Source: Mesorhizobium sp. (GTDB taxonomy: Bacteria > Pseudomonadota > Alphaproteobacteria > Rhizobiales > Rhizobiaceae). Taken from it: a stretch of 64,000 nt of DNA. This document shows positions 18,692 through 27,322 of this stretch, piece after piece. How positions within the stretch are numbered: position 1 is the stretch's first letter; every line of letters starts with the position of its first letter. Under the pieces are notes generated by a model. That model was not told the origin of the DNA and searched no databases. It saw nothing but the letters and a program-made list of their open reading frames with translations. The translations under genes and the position numbers were made by a program. The DNA lies in contig JAIPUZ010000115.1 in the NCBI GenBank assembly GCA_022833215.1, positions 1-64,000 on the forward strand, read 5' to 3'.

Positions 18692-18828
18692 GCTCGGCTC
18701 ACCGCCATCGCGAGATCAGCGGCGCCCTGCGCAAAGAACAAACGGAAGCGGCCCGTGACCGTCTGGAAGACGAAATCCGCATGGCCGGCGATTTCCTGCT
18801 CGAGGTCATGACGTTCCGGGAGGAATGA
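18692..18828 (+). pseudogene. C-terminal remnant of a GntR/FCD-type regulator
   Basis: The frame ending at the TGA at 18826-18828 reads HREISGALRKEQTEAARDRL then IRMAGDFLLEVMTFREE. That is the pattern of the last helices of FCD-domain GntR regulators (HR-I--AL----A-A---L---I--AG-FL). No DNA-binding domain or plausible start is visible upstream, so it is a 5'-truncated relic. It abuts the ABC operon promoter and may be what is left of its former regulator. Short, so identification is tentative. Confidence 0.5.
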
Positions 18829-18833
18829 GCGCG

Positions 18834-19790
18834 TCAGGAATAGGTGCGCTCTTCAAACGGCGTTGCCGCGATCATCTCCTGCATCACCGTCACGAATGCG
18901 GTCTCGGCCGGGTTGAGACTGCGGCGGGGATTGAGGACGAAATGAATGTCGATGGCGGGCAGCTCTTCCCATGGCGGCAACGGCCACAGGAGCCCTGACT
19001 TGACCTCGCGCCGCGCGACATGGACGGGCAGCGCGCCAATGCCGAGACCGTTGACGATCATGCGCCGCACCTCAGGAAGATTCGCGGAAACCCCGCGCGG
19101 CTCTGCCTGCAGGTTCACCCTCTCGCGCAACTGCCGCACCAGATAGAGCGGCCCGTTTTCGATCTCGGTCTGGAACGAGACAGACGGCTGGCCGGACAGG
19201 TCCCCGGGCGCGATGTCCTTCCTGCCGAAGAGCGGGTGGCCGGGGCCGCAGAACAAGCCGAAGAACTCGCGAAACAGGATGCGATTATCGAGTTGCGGAT
19301 CGTCATCGCGCATGAGGCACAGCCCCACCGTGGCCTGGTTCTGCCGTATCCGGCTGACGACATCGGCGCTGTCGGTGATCGCGATCGAGTAGGTCACCTC
19401 GGGATAATCCCTGTTGAACCGCGACATCGCCTCGTCGAAATGCGGGCAAACCACATGGCTCGTCATGGCGATGGCGATATGGCCGGTGACCACGCTCTCG
19501 GCCGCCGCCATCAGGCCGGGCAGGCGCGAGATCGAACCGAAGAGCATGCAGCTTTCGCGGTAGAGCGTCTCGCCCGCCGGCGTCAGCGCGAAATGGCCGG
19601 GCCGCCGATCCAGAAGCCGCTTCTCGACGGTATCCTCGAGCCGCTTCAGCGCACTGGAAACCGTGGGCTGGCTCAGCGCCAGAAACTCCGCCGCCCGGGT
19701 GATACCGCCCTGCTCCACGACCGCCGTGAAGGTGCGCAGGAGGTTCCAGTCCAGCCGCCAGATGAAACGCTCTTCATAGGGGCGCATCAT
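18834..19790 (-). CDS. LysR-family transcriptional regulator
   Basis: A 318-residue LysR protein. The N-terminal winged helix-turn-helix (LLRTFTAVVEQGGITRAAEFLALSQPTVSSALKRLED) is followed by a type 2 periplasmic-fold effector domain (GHIAIAMTSHVVCPHFDEAM). The start is the ATG at 19790 (another ATG follows directly); a TTG at 19802 is possible but unneeded. It is divergent from the CoA-transferase genes at 20070, which it most likely controls. Confidence 0.9.
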   Translation of the reverse strand: MMRPYEERFIWRLDWNLLRTFTAVVEQGGITRAAEFLALSQPTVSSALKRLEDTVEKRLLDRRPGHFALTPAGETLYRESCMLFGSISRLPGLMAAAESVVTGHIAIAMTSHVVCPHFDEAMSRFNRDYPEVTYSIAITDSADVVSRIRQNQATVGLCLMRDDDPQLDNRILFREFFGLFCGPGHPLFGRKDIAPGDLSGQPSVSFQTEIENGPLYLVRQLRERVNLQAEPRGVSANLPEVRRMIVNGLGIGALPVHVARREVKSGLLWPLPPWEELPAIDIHFVLNPRRSLNPAETAFVTVMQEMIAATPFEERTYS

Positions 19791-20069
19791 AAATCCAATC
19801 AATGATTATGATTATGATTATCTGTTTGCGCTATGCGTTTGAAGCAGTCAAGACTGCCGGAAAAGCAGATTCCGAACGCGAAGCGGCCTTCAAGCTTACT
19901 GTCTGGACAAGGAGCTCAGAGCCCGGACCGGCGTTTCGCCATCCGGTCTGCACGTTCCATGGCGAACGGCATGAGCACAACGCTTTGGCGCAAGGTGATC
20001 TGTCCGTACCATTCGTGAATGCCGTGGCCCCGCCGCATATGGAGGGCTCGCAAATACTGGACGATCTGC

Positions 20070-20762
20070 ATGACACTTCCCGACAAGCGCGGCACGATCG
20101 AAGAAGCCATCTCCGCCATAGGCGACGGCGCCTCGGTCATGCTGGGCGGCTTCGGCGTGCCGGGAACGCCCTTCTGCCTGATCCGCGAGCTGGTCCGGCA
20201 GGGCCCCCGCAATCTGACCGTCATCAAGAACGACGCCAATGAAGCGGGAATGGGCGTCGACTGGCTTCTGGAAAACGGTCAGGTGGCGAGGCTGATCACC
20301 AGCCATATCGGTCTCAACCCGACCGCCATACGCATGATGAACGAGGGGGTGATCGAGGTGGAGTTCGTGCCACAGGGCATTCTGGCCGAGCGCATCCGCA
20401 CCGCCGGGGCCGGAATGATGGGTTTCGTGACGGATATCGGCCTTGGCACGCCGATCGAGGAAGGCAAGCCGCGCATTGCCATGGACGGCAGGACGGGTCT
20501 GCTGGAAACCGCGCTGCGGGCCGATTTCGCGCTGATCCATGCCGACAGGGCCGATGCCTTCGGCAATCTCTCCTTCTCGGCCTCGGCGCGCAACTTCAAC
20601 CCGTTGATGGCCATGGCGGCGCGCAAGACCATCGTCGAGGCCGAGCGCATGGTGCCCCTCGGCGCGCTGTTGCCCGAACATGTCCACCTGTCGGGAACCT
20701 TCATCGACACGGTGGTCGAACTGACTGAATTGCCGGAGGTCTACGGTGTCATCCAACGCTAA
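20070..20762 (+). CDS. 3-oxoacid CoA-transferase subunit A family protein
   Basis: A 230-residue alpha subunit of a family I CoA-transferase (PcaI/AtoD/ScoA group), with the N-terminal GGFGVPGTPFCLIREL and the mid segment GLGTPIEEGKPRIAMDGR. It moves CoA from an acyl-CoA donor to a carboxylate together with the B subunit, whose gene overlaps its end by 17 bases. The start is the ATG at 20070 (MTLPDKRGTIEEA); upstream frame residues lack similarity. The acid substrate is unknown; the context suggests a catabolic intermediate feeding into central metabolism. Confidence 0.9.
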   Translation: MTLPDKRGTIEEAISAIGDGASVMLGGFGVPGTPFCLIRELVRQGPRNLTVIKNDANEAGMGVDWLLENGQVARLITSHIGLNPTAIRMMNEGVIEVEFVPQGILAERIRTAGAGMMGFVTDIGLGTPIEEGKPRIAMDGRTGLLETALRADFALIHADRADAFGNLSFSASARNFNPLMAMAARKTIVEAERMVPLGALLPEHVHLSGTFIDTVVELTELPEVYGVIQR

Positions 20763-21402
20763 GGAGCGGATGCTGAAGCGCGCGGCCGCCGATATCGCGC
20801 CCGGCATGACCGTCAATCTGGGCATCGGCCTGCCGACCGAGGTCCTGCAACATGTCGAGCCCGGATTGCCGGTCTGCCTGCATTCGGAAAACGGCATCGC
20901 CGGCGTCGGCCCGGTGCTGTCGCCCGACAAGGCCGACCGCAACCTGATCGATGCGGGCGGCGCCTATGTCTCGGCCATTCCCGGCACGGCGTTTTTCGAC
21001 AGCGCGGTGAGTTTCGCCATCGTGCGCTCGGGGCGGCTCGACCTCAGCCTTCTGGGGGCTTTCGAGGTGGCGGCCAACGGCGATCTGGCCAACTGGAAAA
21101 TCCCCGGCAAGTTCTCGCCCGGCATGGGCGGCGCGATCGAGCTGGCGCAAAAGGCGCGGCGGGTCGGCGTCATCATGATGCACACGGACCGCAGGGGCAA
21201 TCCGAAGATCCTCGACCGATGCACCCTGCCGCTGACCGCCAGGGGCCATGTGAACCGGATCTACACCGACATGGCGGTGTTCGACATCACAGCCGATGGG
21301 TTGCAGCTGCGCGAGATTGCCCTGGGCACCGACCTGACCGAGCTTCGTGCCGCCACAGGTGCGCCCTTTCATGTCCCCGATCAGGATTTGCCGAGGTTCT
21401 AG
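20746..21402 (+). CDS. 3-oxoacid CoA-transferase subunit B family protein
   Basis: A 218-residue beta subunit with the catalytic glutamate in HSENGIAGVGPV and the GIGLPTEVLQHV motif near the N-terminus. It starts at a GTG (20746) inside the A-subunit gene, so the two are translationally coupled. It forms the active heteromer with the 20070 product. Its stop is immediately followed by the ATG of the deacylase gene, so all three belong to one transcript. Confidence 0.92.
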   Translation: MSSNAKERMLKRAAADIAPGMTVNLGIGLPTEVLQHVEPGLPVCLHSENGIAGVGPVLSPDKADRNLIDAGGAYVSAIPGTAFFDSAVSFAIVRSGRLDLSLLGAFEVAANGDLANWKIPGKFSPGMGGAIELAQKARRVGVIMMHTDRRGNPKILDRCTLPLTARGHVNRIYTDMAVFDITADGLQLREIALGTDLTELRAATGAPFHVPDQDLPRF

Positions 21403-22686
21403 ATGGACAGGACTGACATTCTCCACGCCGTCGATGCGGTCTTCGACCGCGAGCTGGAATTTCTGGCCGAGCTGGTGCGCCATCCCTCGACACGGGGCGC
21501 GGAGCAGTCGGCGCAGGATTTCATCGCGGGCGAACTGACCGGTCGTGGCTACGAGGTCGACCGCTGGCGCATCGACGTGGCGGACATCGCCGGCATGCCC
21601 GGCTTCTCGCCCGTGATCGGCAACTACGAGGACGCCGTGAACGTGGTGGGCAGCCTGCGCAGCCGCACCCGCGGCGGACGCAGCCTCATTCTCAACGGCC
21701 ATGTCGACGTGGTGCCGACCGGCCCGCTGGACATGTGGGACCGTGGCCCCTTCGACGCCCATATCGACGACGGCTGGATGTATGGCCGCGGCGCGGGCGA
21801 CATGAAGGCGGGGCTGGCCTCCAACCTGTTCGCCATCGAGGCGCTGAAGCAGCTCGGCCTGCGTCCCGCCGCCGACGTGTTCTTCCAGTCCGTCGTCGAG
21901 GAGGAATGCACCGGCAATGGCGCGCTGGCCTGCCTCCAGCGCGGCTATCGCGCCGATGCGGCGCTGATTCCCGAACCCTTCGCCGAAAAATTCGTATCCT
22001 CGCAGGTCGGCGTAATCTGGTTTCAGGTGCGCCTGAAGGGCCTGCCGACCCATGTCGCCTATGCCGGTTCGGGCGCCAACGCCATCGAGGCTGCAATTCC
22101 CCTGTTCGAGGCGCTGCACCGGCTGGAGCATCGGATGAACGCGCCGGAATGCCGCCATCACGACTATGCCGGGCACAGCCATGCGCTCAATCTCAACATC
22201 GGCAAAATCGAGGGCGGCGACTGGGCCAGCTCGGTGCCTGCCTGGTGCGTTTTCGACGTGCGCATGGGCGTGTTCCCCGGCCAAAACCTCGACGAGATGC
22301 GCCACATGATCGAGGAGGCCGTTCTGGAAGCCGCCCGCAGCCACCCCTTCCTCGCAAAGAACCGCCCGGAGATAATCTACAACGGCTTCGCGGCCGAGGG
22401 CTATTCCTTCAGGGATGACAAGGGCGAAACGGCGCGCGAGGCGCTGGCTGCGCTGGACCGCGCCCACAGCCTTGTCGCCGGCAGGCCGCTCGAGCACGAG
22501 GCCATCACCGCCACCACGGACGCGCGTTTCTTCGGCCTCTACGCCGGCACGCCCGCGCTGGTCTACGGCCCGCGCGCGGAGGCGATCCACGGGTTCAACG
22601 AGCGTGTCGATCTGGAATCCGTGCGCCGCGTCACCCAGTCGACCGCCCTGTTCATCGCAGACTGGTGCGGCCTGGAAAAAGCCTGA
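21403..22686 (+). CDS. M20 family ArgE/DapE-type deacylase
   Basis: A 427-residue zinc-dependent amidohydrolase. The metal motif NGHVDVVPTGPLDMW (His, Asp), the bridging aspartate in YGRGAGDMKAG, the catalytic pair VVEEECTGNGALA and the dimerisation segment QVRLKGLPTHVAYAGSGANAIE are all visible. It hydrolyses an N-acyl or amide bond in a small molecule. The ATG follows the CoA-transferase stop with no gap. The link to a CoA-transferase suggests the released acid is activated to a CoA thioester (inference). Confidence 0.9.
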   Translation: MDRTDILHAVDAVFDRELEFLAELVRHPSTRGAEQSAQDFIAGELTGRGYEVDRWRIDVADIAGMPGFSPVIGNYEDAVNVVGSLRSRTRGGRSLILNGHVDVVPTGPLDMWDRGPFDAHIDDGWMYGRGAGDMKAGLASNLFAIEALKQLGLRPAADVFFQSVVEEECTGNGALACLQRGYRADAALIPEPFAEKFVSSQVGVIWFQVRLKGLPTHVAYAGSGANAIEAAIPLFEALHRLEHRMNAPECRHHDYAGHSHALNLNIGKIEGGDWASSVPAWCVFDVRMGVFPGQNLDEMRHMIEEAVLEAARSHPFLAKNRPEIIYNGFAAEGYSFRDDKGETAREALAALDRAHSLVAGRPLEHEAITATTDARFFGLYAGTPALVYGPRAEAIHGFNERVDLESVRRVTQSTALFIADWCGLEKA

Positions 22687-23007
22687 CCCGCCCTGCGCGA
22701 CGCCACTGTCGTCTTAGCCGCCCGCACCGGATCGTGAAGGCCGCCCGGGAACCGGCTGCCGTCATGCCGGATCGCCTTTCCCGCCAGACGCCCCACCCGA
22801 TGCCATCCTGACGAGGCCGGCATGGCCTCTGGCCGACCCGGCACGACAGAAATATCTGATTGCAACTTTGATACATCAGATGTAGAAAATCCACCTTCGG
22901 CCGGGCCCTCTGGTCATCTGCACGCGTCTTCGCTTCAGGGGAAACGACAGAACCGTCGGATACGGAGGCCGGAAAGACGCACTCGCGCACAAGGGGGAGT
23001 CCCGCGC
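22687..23007. other. Intergenic region before the NitT/TauT ABC operon
   Basis: About 320 bases. The only clear features are an AT-rich patch with ATCTGAT (22854-22860) and ATCAGAT (22875-22881) as a 7-bp dyad with a 14-base spacer, enclosing TGATACATCA, and the GGGGGAG ribosome site before 23008. The dyad could bind the GntR protein encoded at 25669. No gene is seen. Confidence 0.5.
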
Positions 23008-24027
23008 ATGTCTTCGATCAGTCGTCGCAGTCTCATGGCCGCTGCCGCGGCCGCGGCATTGGCTCCCTCATTCGCCCTGCCGGCATGGGCGCAGGATCTG
23101 CCGAAGCTTGAGTTCCTCTATTCTCCCTACGCCGACTATGCGCCTTTCTTCGTTGCGGAAGAGCTTGGCTTCTTCGAGGATTTCGGCGTCGATGTGACGC
23201 TGTCCCCGAAAGGCGACACGGCCGAGACCATCCAGATGCTGGCCTCCGGCAATATCGAGGCGGGCGCAGCCACCTGGGCCTCCAGCCTCTTCAATGCGCT
23301 GGACCGCGGGGCCACGGTCGCGATCATCGCCACCTCGGCCCGCATGCCGTCCACCGTCCCCTCTCCGTCGCCGTTCATGGTCTCGCAGACGGCCTGGGAT
23401 GCAGGAATCCGGACCGTCGCCGACCTCAGGGGAAAGCGTGTCGGCATTCCCGGCCCCGGCGGGTTCGGCATGTTCTCCGTCGCCAGGGCGCTTGAAAAGG
23501 GCGGGCTGACGATCGAGGATGTCGAGCCGGTTTTCCTGCCGCCGCCGGCGACCGCAGCCGCCTTCGCCAATGGCGGGCTCGAAGCGGGATGGAGCATCGA
23601 GCCCTTCGCCGGACAGCTGGAGAAACAGGGGCTTGGCCGTCGTCTGGTCGAGGATCACACCTTCGGCACCGAACTCGGCCTGATCGCCTTCAACCAGGAT
23701 TTCGTGACCGCGAACGAGGATGCGGTGGTGCGCTTCATGGCGGCCTATCTCAAGGCCGCCCGCCTGCTCGACAATGGCGGATGGGAGGATGCCAAGATCC
23801 TCGAAGTGGTGGCGAAGTATACGGGAACCGAGCCCGATGCCCTGCGCGGCATCCCCTACACCGTCCGCTCCGAGGACGGCGCCATCGACATGGCTTCGGT
23901 GCGCGAGCAGGAGGAATTCTTCCGCAAGCGCGGCGCGCTCGAATATGACGGTCCGGCGGATATCGAGAGCGTCTATCGCATCGATCTCCTCAAGCGCGCC
24001 AACGATCTGCTCGCAAGCAAGCCGTGA
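23008..24027 (+). CDS. NitT/TauT-type ABC transporter substrate-binding protein
   Basis: A 339-residue NMT1/THI5-like binding protein. A twin-arginine-like signal (SRRSLMAAAAAAALAPSFAL, cleavage after AWA) precedes the mature part LEFLYSPYADYAPFFVAEELGFF, the usual opening of this family. The start is the ATG at 23008 after AAGGGGGAG; the frame upstream to 22822 is not protein-like. It overlaps the ATPase gene. Ligands in this class include sulfonates, pyrimidine precursors and aromatic acids, so the substrate here is undefined. Confidence 0.9.
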   Translation: MSSISRRSLMAAAAAAALAPSFALPAWAQDLPKLEFLYSPYADYAPFFVAEELGFFEDFGVDVTLSPKGDTAETIQMLASGNIEAGAATWASSLFNALDRGATVAIIATSARMPSTVPSPSPFMVSQTAWDAGIRTVADLRGKRVGIPGPGGFGMFSVARALEKGGLTIEDVEPVFLPPPATAAAFANGGLEAGWSIEPFAGQLEKQGLGRRLVEDHTFGTELGLIAFNQDFVTANEDAVVRFMAAYLKAARLLDNGGWEDAKILEVVAKYTGTEPDALRGIPYTVRSEDGAIDMASVREQEEFFRKRGALEYDGPADIESVYRIDLLKRANDLLASKP

Positions 24028-24830
24028 TGGCGACGGTGCAGGAAGCGGTGCGCCCGGCCGCGACGCAACAGGCGCAGCCGGCCATCGAGGTCAGCCATCT
24101 GACCAAGGCGTTCTACGACAGCGAGGGCGACCGCGTGACCGTGGCCGTCTCCGATGTCAGCTTCTCGGTGGCGCGCGGCGAGTTCGTCTGCATCGTCGGG
24201 CCGAGCGGCTGCGGCAAGACCACGGTGCTGCGTATCCTCGCCGGCCTTGAGGAAAAGCTCAGCGGCACCGTGAAGCTGCACAGCGCCACGCCCCCGGCGA
24301 TGGTTTTTCAGGAAGCGTCCGTCCTGCCGTGGCTGACGGTCTGCGAAAACATCGCCTTTCCTCTGAGCCTCAAGGGGGTTTCCCGCGCCCGGCAGGATGC
24401 GCGCGTGCGCGACATGCTGGCCCTGACGGGGCTTACCGAATTTGCCACTGCGCGGCCGCACCAGCTTTCCGGGGGCATGAAGCAGCGCGTCTCGGTGGCG
24501 CGCGCCCTGGTGGACGATCGCGAGATCCTGCTGATGGACGAGCCCTTCGGCGCGCTGGACGAGCAGACGCGCCTCGTCCTCCAGCAGGAGCTGCTGCGCA
24601 TCTGGGAGACGACCGGCAAGACCGTGGTGTTCATCACCCACAGCGTCGACGAGGCGCTGACGCTGGCCGACCGCGTGCTCGTCATGTCGCCGCGCCCCGG
24701 CACCTTGATCTCCAGCCTGACCGTGCCGTTCGAACGGCCGCGCGACGTTGTCGAGATGCGGCGCGACAAGCGGTTCTGGGACATGACTTACGAGGTCTGG
24801 CGCCTGCTGGCCTCCCCTGCGAGGGCATGA
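24027..24830 (+). CDS. NitT/TauT-type ABC transporter ATPase (SsuB/TauB-like)
   Basis: A 267-residue ATPase with Walker A GPSGCGKTT, the Q-loop VFQEASVLPWLTVCEN, signature LSGGMKQRVSVARAL, Walker B ILLMDEPFGALDEQT and H-loop FITHSVDEAL, all typical of SsuB/TauB. The ATG at 24027 overlaps the binding-protein stop (TGATG). It powers the permease encoded immediately downstream. Confidence 0.94.
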   Translation: MATVQEAVRPAATQQAQPAIEVSHLTKAFYDSEGDRVTVAVSDVSFSVARGEFVCIVGPSGCGKTTVLRILAGLEEKLSGTVKLHSATPPAMVFQEASVLPWLTVCENIAFPLSLKGVSRARQDARVRDMLALTGLTEFATARPHQLSGGMKQRVSVARALVDDREILLMDEPFGALDEQTRLVLQQELLRIWETTGKTVVFITHSVDEALTLADRVLVMSPRPGTLISSLTVPFERPRDVVEMRRDKRFWDMTYEVWRLLASPARA

Positions 24831-24831
24831 G

Positions 24832-25647
24832 ATGAGCGCGGCTCCCGTCACACTCACCGAAGACGAGTTGCGCCGCCTCAAGGCGCCGGCGCGCCGCGAA
24901 CGGCTGTTCCGCATCGCCTCCTATTTCAGCCCGCTGCTGCTGCTGCTCCTGTGGGAACTGTCGAGCCAGTTCAACCTGATCGACCGGCGCTTTTTCCCGG
25001 CTCCGAGCGCAATCGCCGGAACCGCCTGGCGCATGACGGTGAGCCTGGAGCTGTTCCAGCATATCGGCGCGACGCTGCGGCGTGTCGGCATCGGCTATGT
25101 CATGGGCGCCGTGCCCGGCATCGTCATGGGCCTCATCCTGGGCCTGTCGCGACCGGCCCGCCGGGTGCTGGGGCCGATTTTCGCGGCGCTCTATCCGGTG
25201 CCGAAGATCGCCATCCTGCCGCTGATCCTGCTGATATTCGGTGTCGGCGACGCCTCGAAATTCGTCGTCATCGCCATCGGCGTGTTCTTCCTGATGTTCT
25301 ACAACACCATGGGCGGGGTGATGCAGACGCCCCAGATCTACATGGATGTCGCCAGAAATGCCGGCGCCACCCGCTTCCAGACCTTCAGGCGCATCGCCTT
25401 CCCCGCCGCGCTGCCGAGCATCTTCACAGGGCTGAAGCTCGCCGCCGGTTCGTCCTACATCATCATCGCGGCGGCCGAGTTCCTCGGCGCGCGCAGCGGC
25501 GTCGGCTTCTTCATCTGGGCGTCGTGGCAGACCTTCGCCGTCTCGCGGATGTTCGTCGGCATCGTCGTGATCTCCGTCATGGGCTATCTCACCATTCTTG
25601 CGCTCGAGGCGCTGGAGCGGCGTTTCGTGCCCTGGGCAAAACATTGA
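24832..25647 (+). CDS. NitT/TauT-type ABC transporter permease (SsuC-like)
   Basis: A 271-residue membrane permease with about six spans and the coupling loop DVARNAGATRFQTFRRIAFPAALPS. It begins one base after the ATPase stop. Together with the products of 23008 and 24027 it forms a complete importer. The GntR gene follows after 21 bases and is likely in the same operon. Confidence 0.93.
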   Translation: MSAAPVTLTEDELRRLKAPARRERLFRIASYFSPLLLLLLWELSSQFNLIDRRFFPAPSAIAGTAWRMTVSLELFQHIGATLRRVGIGYVMGAVPGIVMGLILGLSRPARRVLGPIFAALYPVPKIAILPLILLIFGVGDASKFVVIAIGVFFLMFYNTMGGVMQTPQIYMDVARNAGATRFQTFRRIAFPAALPSIFTGLKLAAGSSYIIIAAAEFLGARSGVGFFIWASWQTFAVSRMFVGIVVISVMGYLTILALEALERRFVPWAKH

Positions 25648-25668
25648 GAGGCTGAGGAGCAGAGGCCC

Positions 25669-26388
25669 ATGATTGTCGCTCCCGGCCCGGCCCCTACGGC
25701 GCATGTTCCTGCCTCGGAGCGAATCTACCTCGCGCTCCGGCAGGAGATCATGCGCTGCGAGATCGCTCCGGGGGCCACGCTCGATGCAACCTCCATCGCC
25801 CGCCGCTACGAGGTCTCGAAGACACCGGTGCGCGATGCCATGCAGAAACTCGCAGCCGACGGGCTGGTGACGATCCTGCCGCGCAGCGGCTATCACGTCG
25901 CCCCCATCACTTTCCAGGCCGTGCACGATATTCTCGACATGCGCGCGGCGATCGGGCCGCACGCGGCCCGGCAGGCGGCACGGTACGCGACGCCGGCCGA
26001 GGTGACCCTGCTGCGCCGCATTGTCCGGGAATACGACGCGCCGCTCGATATCGGCACCATGCAGCAGGTTGCGCGCCGTTTTCACATCGCCATCGCCCGT
26101 TGCAGCCGCAACAGGCGCATCGTCGCCCTTTCGGAGAACCTTTTCGACGAGCTCGAGCGTCTCCTGCGTTTCGCGATCGATTTCACGGTCAAGACGGGCG
26201 AGCATTCCGACGAGCACACAGCGCTCGTCGATGCGATCGAGGCAGGCGATGGCGAGCAGGCGGCCGCCATCGAGACAGCCCACATCAGGAGCAGCCGGGA
26301 ATTCCTGATCGAGCGCCTGATGACGCTGGGCTATCTGTCTGAGAACGAAATTCAGATCGGCAGCGCCACCCGGAGTGCGGGCGAATGA
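25669..26388 (+). CDS. GntR-family transcriptional regulator (FCD type)
   Basis: A 239-residue regulator with the winged helix RIYLALRQEIMRCEIAPGA then ARRYEVSKTPVRDAMQKLAADG, and a helical FCD domain containing the conserved Asp/His metal-type positions (DMRAAIG, FHIAIAR). It is embedded between the ABC transporter and the Ldh2-type gene and overlaps the latter by ATGA. It probably controls the 23008-33377 genes in response to the imported compound. The dyads at 22854 and 29680 are candidate targets. Confidence 0.88.
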   Translation: MIVAPGPAPTAHVPASERIYLALRQEIMRCEIAPGATLDATSIARRYEVSKTPVRDAMQKLAADGLVTILPRSGYHVAPITFQAVHDILDMRAAIGPHAARQAARYATPAEVTLLRRIVREYDAPLDIGTMQQVARRFHIAIARCSRNRRIVALSENLFDELERLLRFAIDFTVKTGEHSDEHTALVDAIEAGDGEQAAAIETAHIRSSREFLIERLMTLGYLSENEIQIGSATRSAGE

Positions 26389-27299
26389 TCGCGCTCCACG
26401 ATGCGGTCGGGCGATTGTCGGCAGCACTGGGCGGCAGCCCGGCAGCGAAGCTCGCCGCCTCGGCACTGGTCGAAGCCGATGCGCTCGGCCTGCCGCGCTT
26501 CGGCATCGCCATGCTCGATGAATGGGCCGCGGATGCGGCACCCGTTGCCGAAGCCGCGGGAGCGCAGGCTGTAAGCTGGCTGGATTGTTCCTCCTGTTTC
26601 GCTCCGCTCGCCGTTGCCGGCGCCACGCTCGATCTGGCCGGGACGGCCCGACAATCCGGCATTGCCGCCGTCTTCCTGCGCGGCGTCAGGGGCTTCGGGC
26701 GGCTCGCCCCCTTCGTCCGCCATCTCGCCGATGCCGGCCTCGTCGGGATCGCCGGCGCCGAAGGCCCGCCTTTCGTCGCGCCTCACGGCGGCGCGCGCCC
26801 GGTGATCGGCACCAACCCCTTCGCCCTCGCCATGGGCCGGGGCAGCGAGCGCGTTGTCATCGACATCGCCAGCAGCAGCGCCACCATGGCCGACATCAAA
26901 ACCGCGCGCATGACCGACGCACCCTTGCCGGACGGCATCGCGCTGGACGGCGCCGGCCAGCCGACCAGCGTCGCTGCCGATGTCGCCGCCCTCTTGCCGC
27001 GTGGCGGCCAGATCGGCTCGCTGCTCGGCCTGACGGTCGAGCTCCTGGCCGGTGTCGCCGGCGCAGGGCGCGGCGATGCGAAGGGGCGCGGCGTCTTCAT
27101 CCTTGCCTTCGATCCTGCCGCCGCCGGCGAAAGCATCGACTGGCAAGGCAAGCTTTCCGCCCTGAAAAGCAACTGGACCGATGGCGGCGGTTACTGGCCG
27201 CGCGGCGGCGCGCTGGCTTCCGGCACCATGCTGGATGGCGACTTCGCACAACGCCTCGATACTCATCTGGCCCGCATGGCAGGCCAGGCGGGGTGCTGA
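26385..27299 (+). CDS. Ldh2/MDH2-family NAD(P)-dependent 2-hydroxyacid oxidoreductase
   Basis: A 304-residue member of the malate/L-lactate dehydrogenase type 2 family, seen in PVIGTNPFALAMG, VIDIASSSATMADIKTA and GSLLGLTVELLAGV. Family members oxidise 2-hydroxyacids or ureidoglycolate, or reduce cyclic imines. It is shorter than the usual 330-350 residues, mainly at the N-terminus, where the first helix is brief. Translationally coupled to the GntR gene by a 4-base overlap. Exact substrate unknown. Confidence 0.82.
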   Translation: MIALHDAVGRLSAALGGSPAAKLAASALVEADALGLPRFGIAMLDEWAADAAPVAEAAGAQAVSWLDCSSCFAPLAVAGATLDLAGTARQSGIAAVFLRGVRGFGRLAPFVRHLADAGLVGIAGAEGPPFVAPHGGARPVIGTNPFALAMGRGSERVVIDIASSSATMADIKTARMTDAPLPDGIALDGAGQPTSVAADVAALLPRGGQIGSLLGLTVELLAGVAGAGRGDAKGRGVFILAFDPAAAGESIDWQGKLSALKSNWTDGGGYWPRGGALASGTMLDGDFAQRLDTHLARMAGQAGC

Positions 27300-27322
27300 T
27301 TGCCCGTACCGAAGGTAGATCA

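Larger units (their letters stand above)
18354..18833. other. Promoter region of the ABC operon with a decayed regulator
   Basis: The stretch holds the operon promoter, a direct repeat GATTGTTAT (18371-18379 and 18381-18389), overlapping dyads at 18443-18468, and on the plus strand the tail of a GntR-type protein. Between 18480 and 18600 I see no recognisable coding sequence. Confidence 0.6.

Noticed and set aside
19803..19822. A regulatory direct repeat
   Set aside because: ATTATG-type 6-bp units recur three times just upstream of the LysR gene; this is probably simple low-complexity AT-rich promoter sequence.
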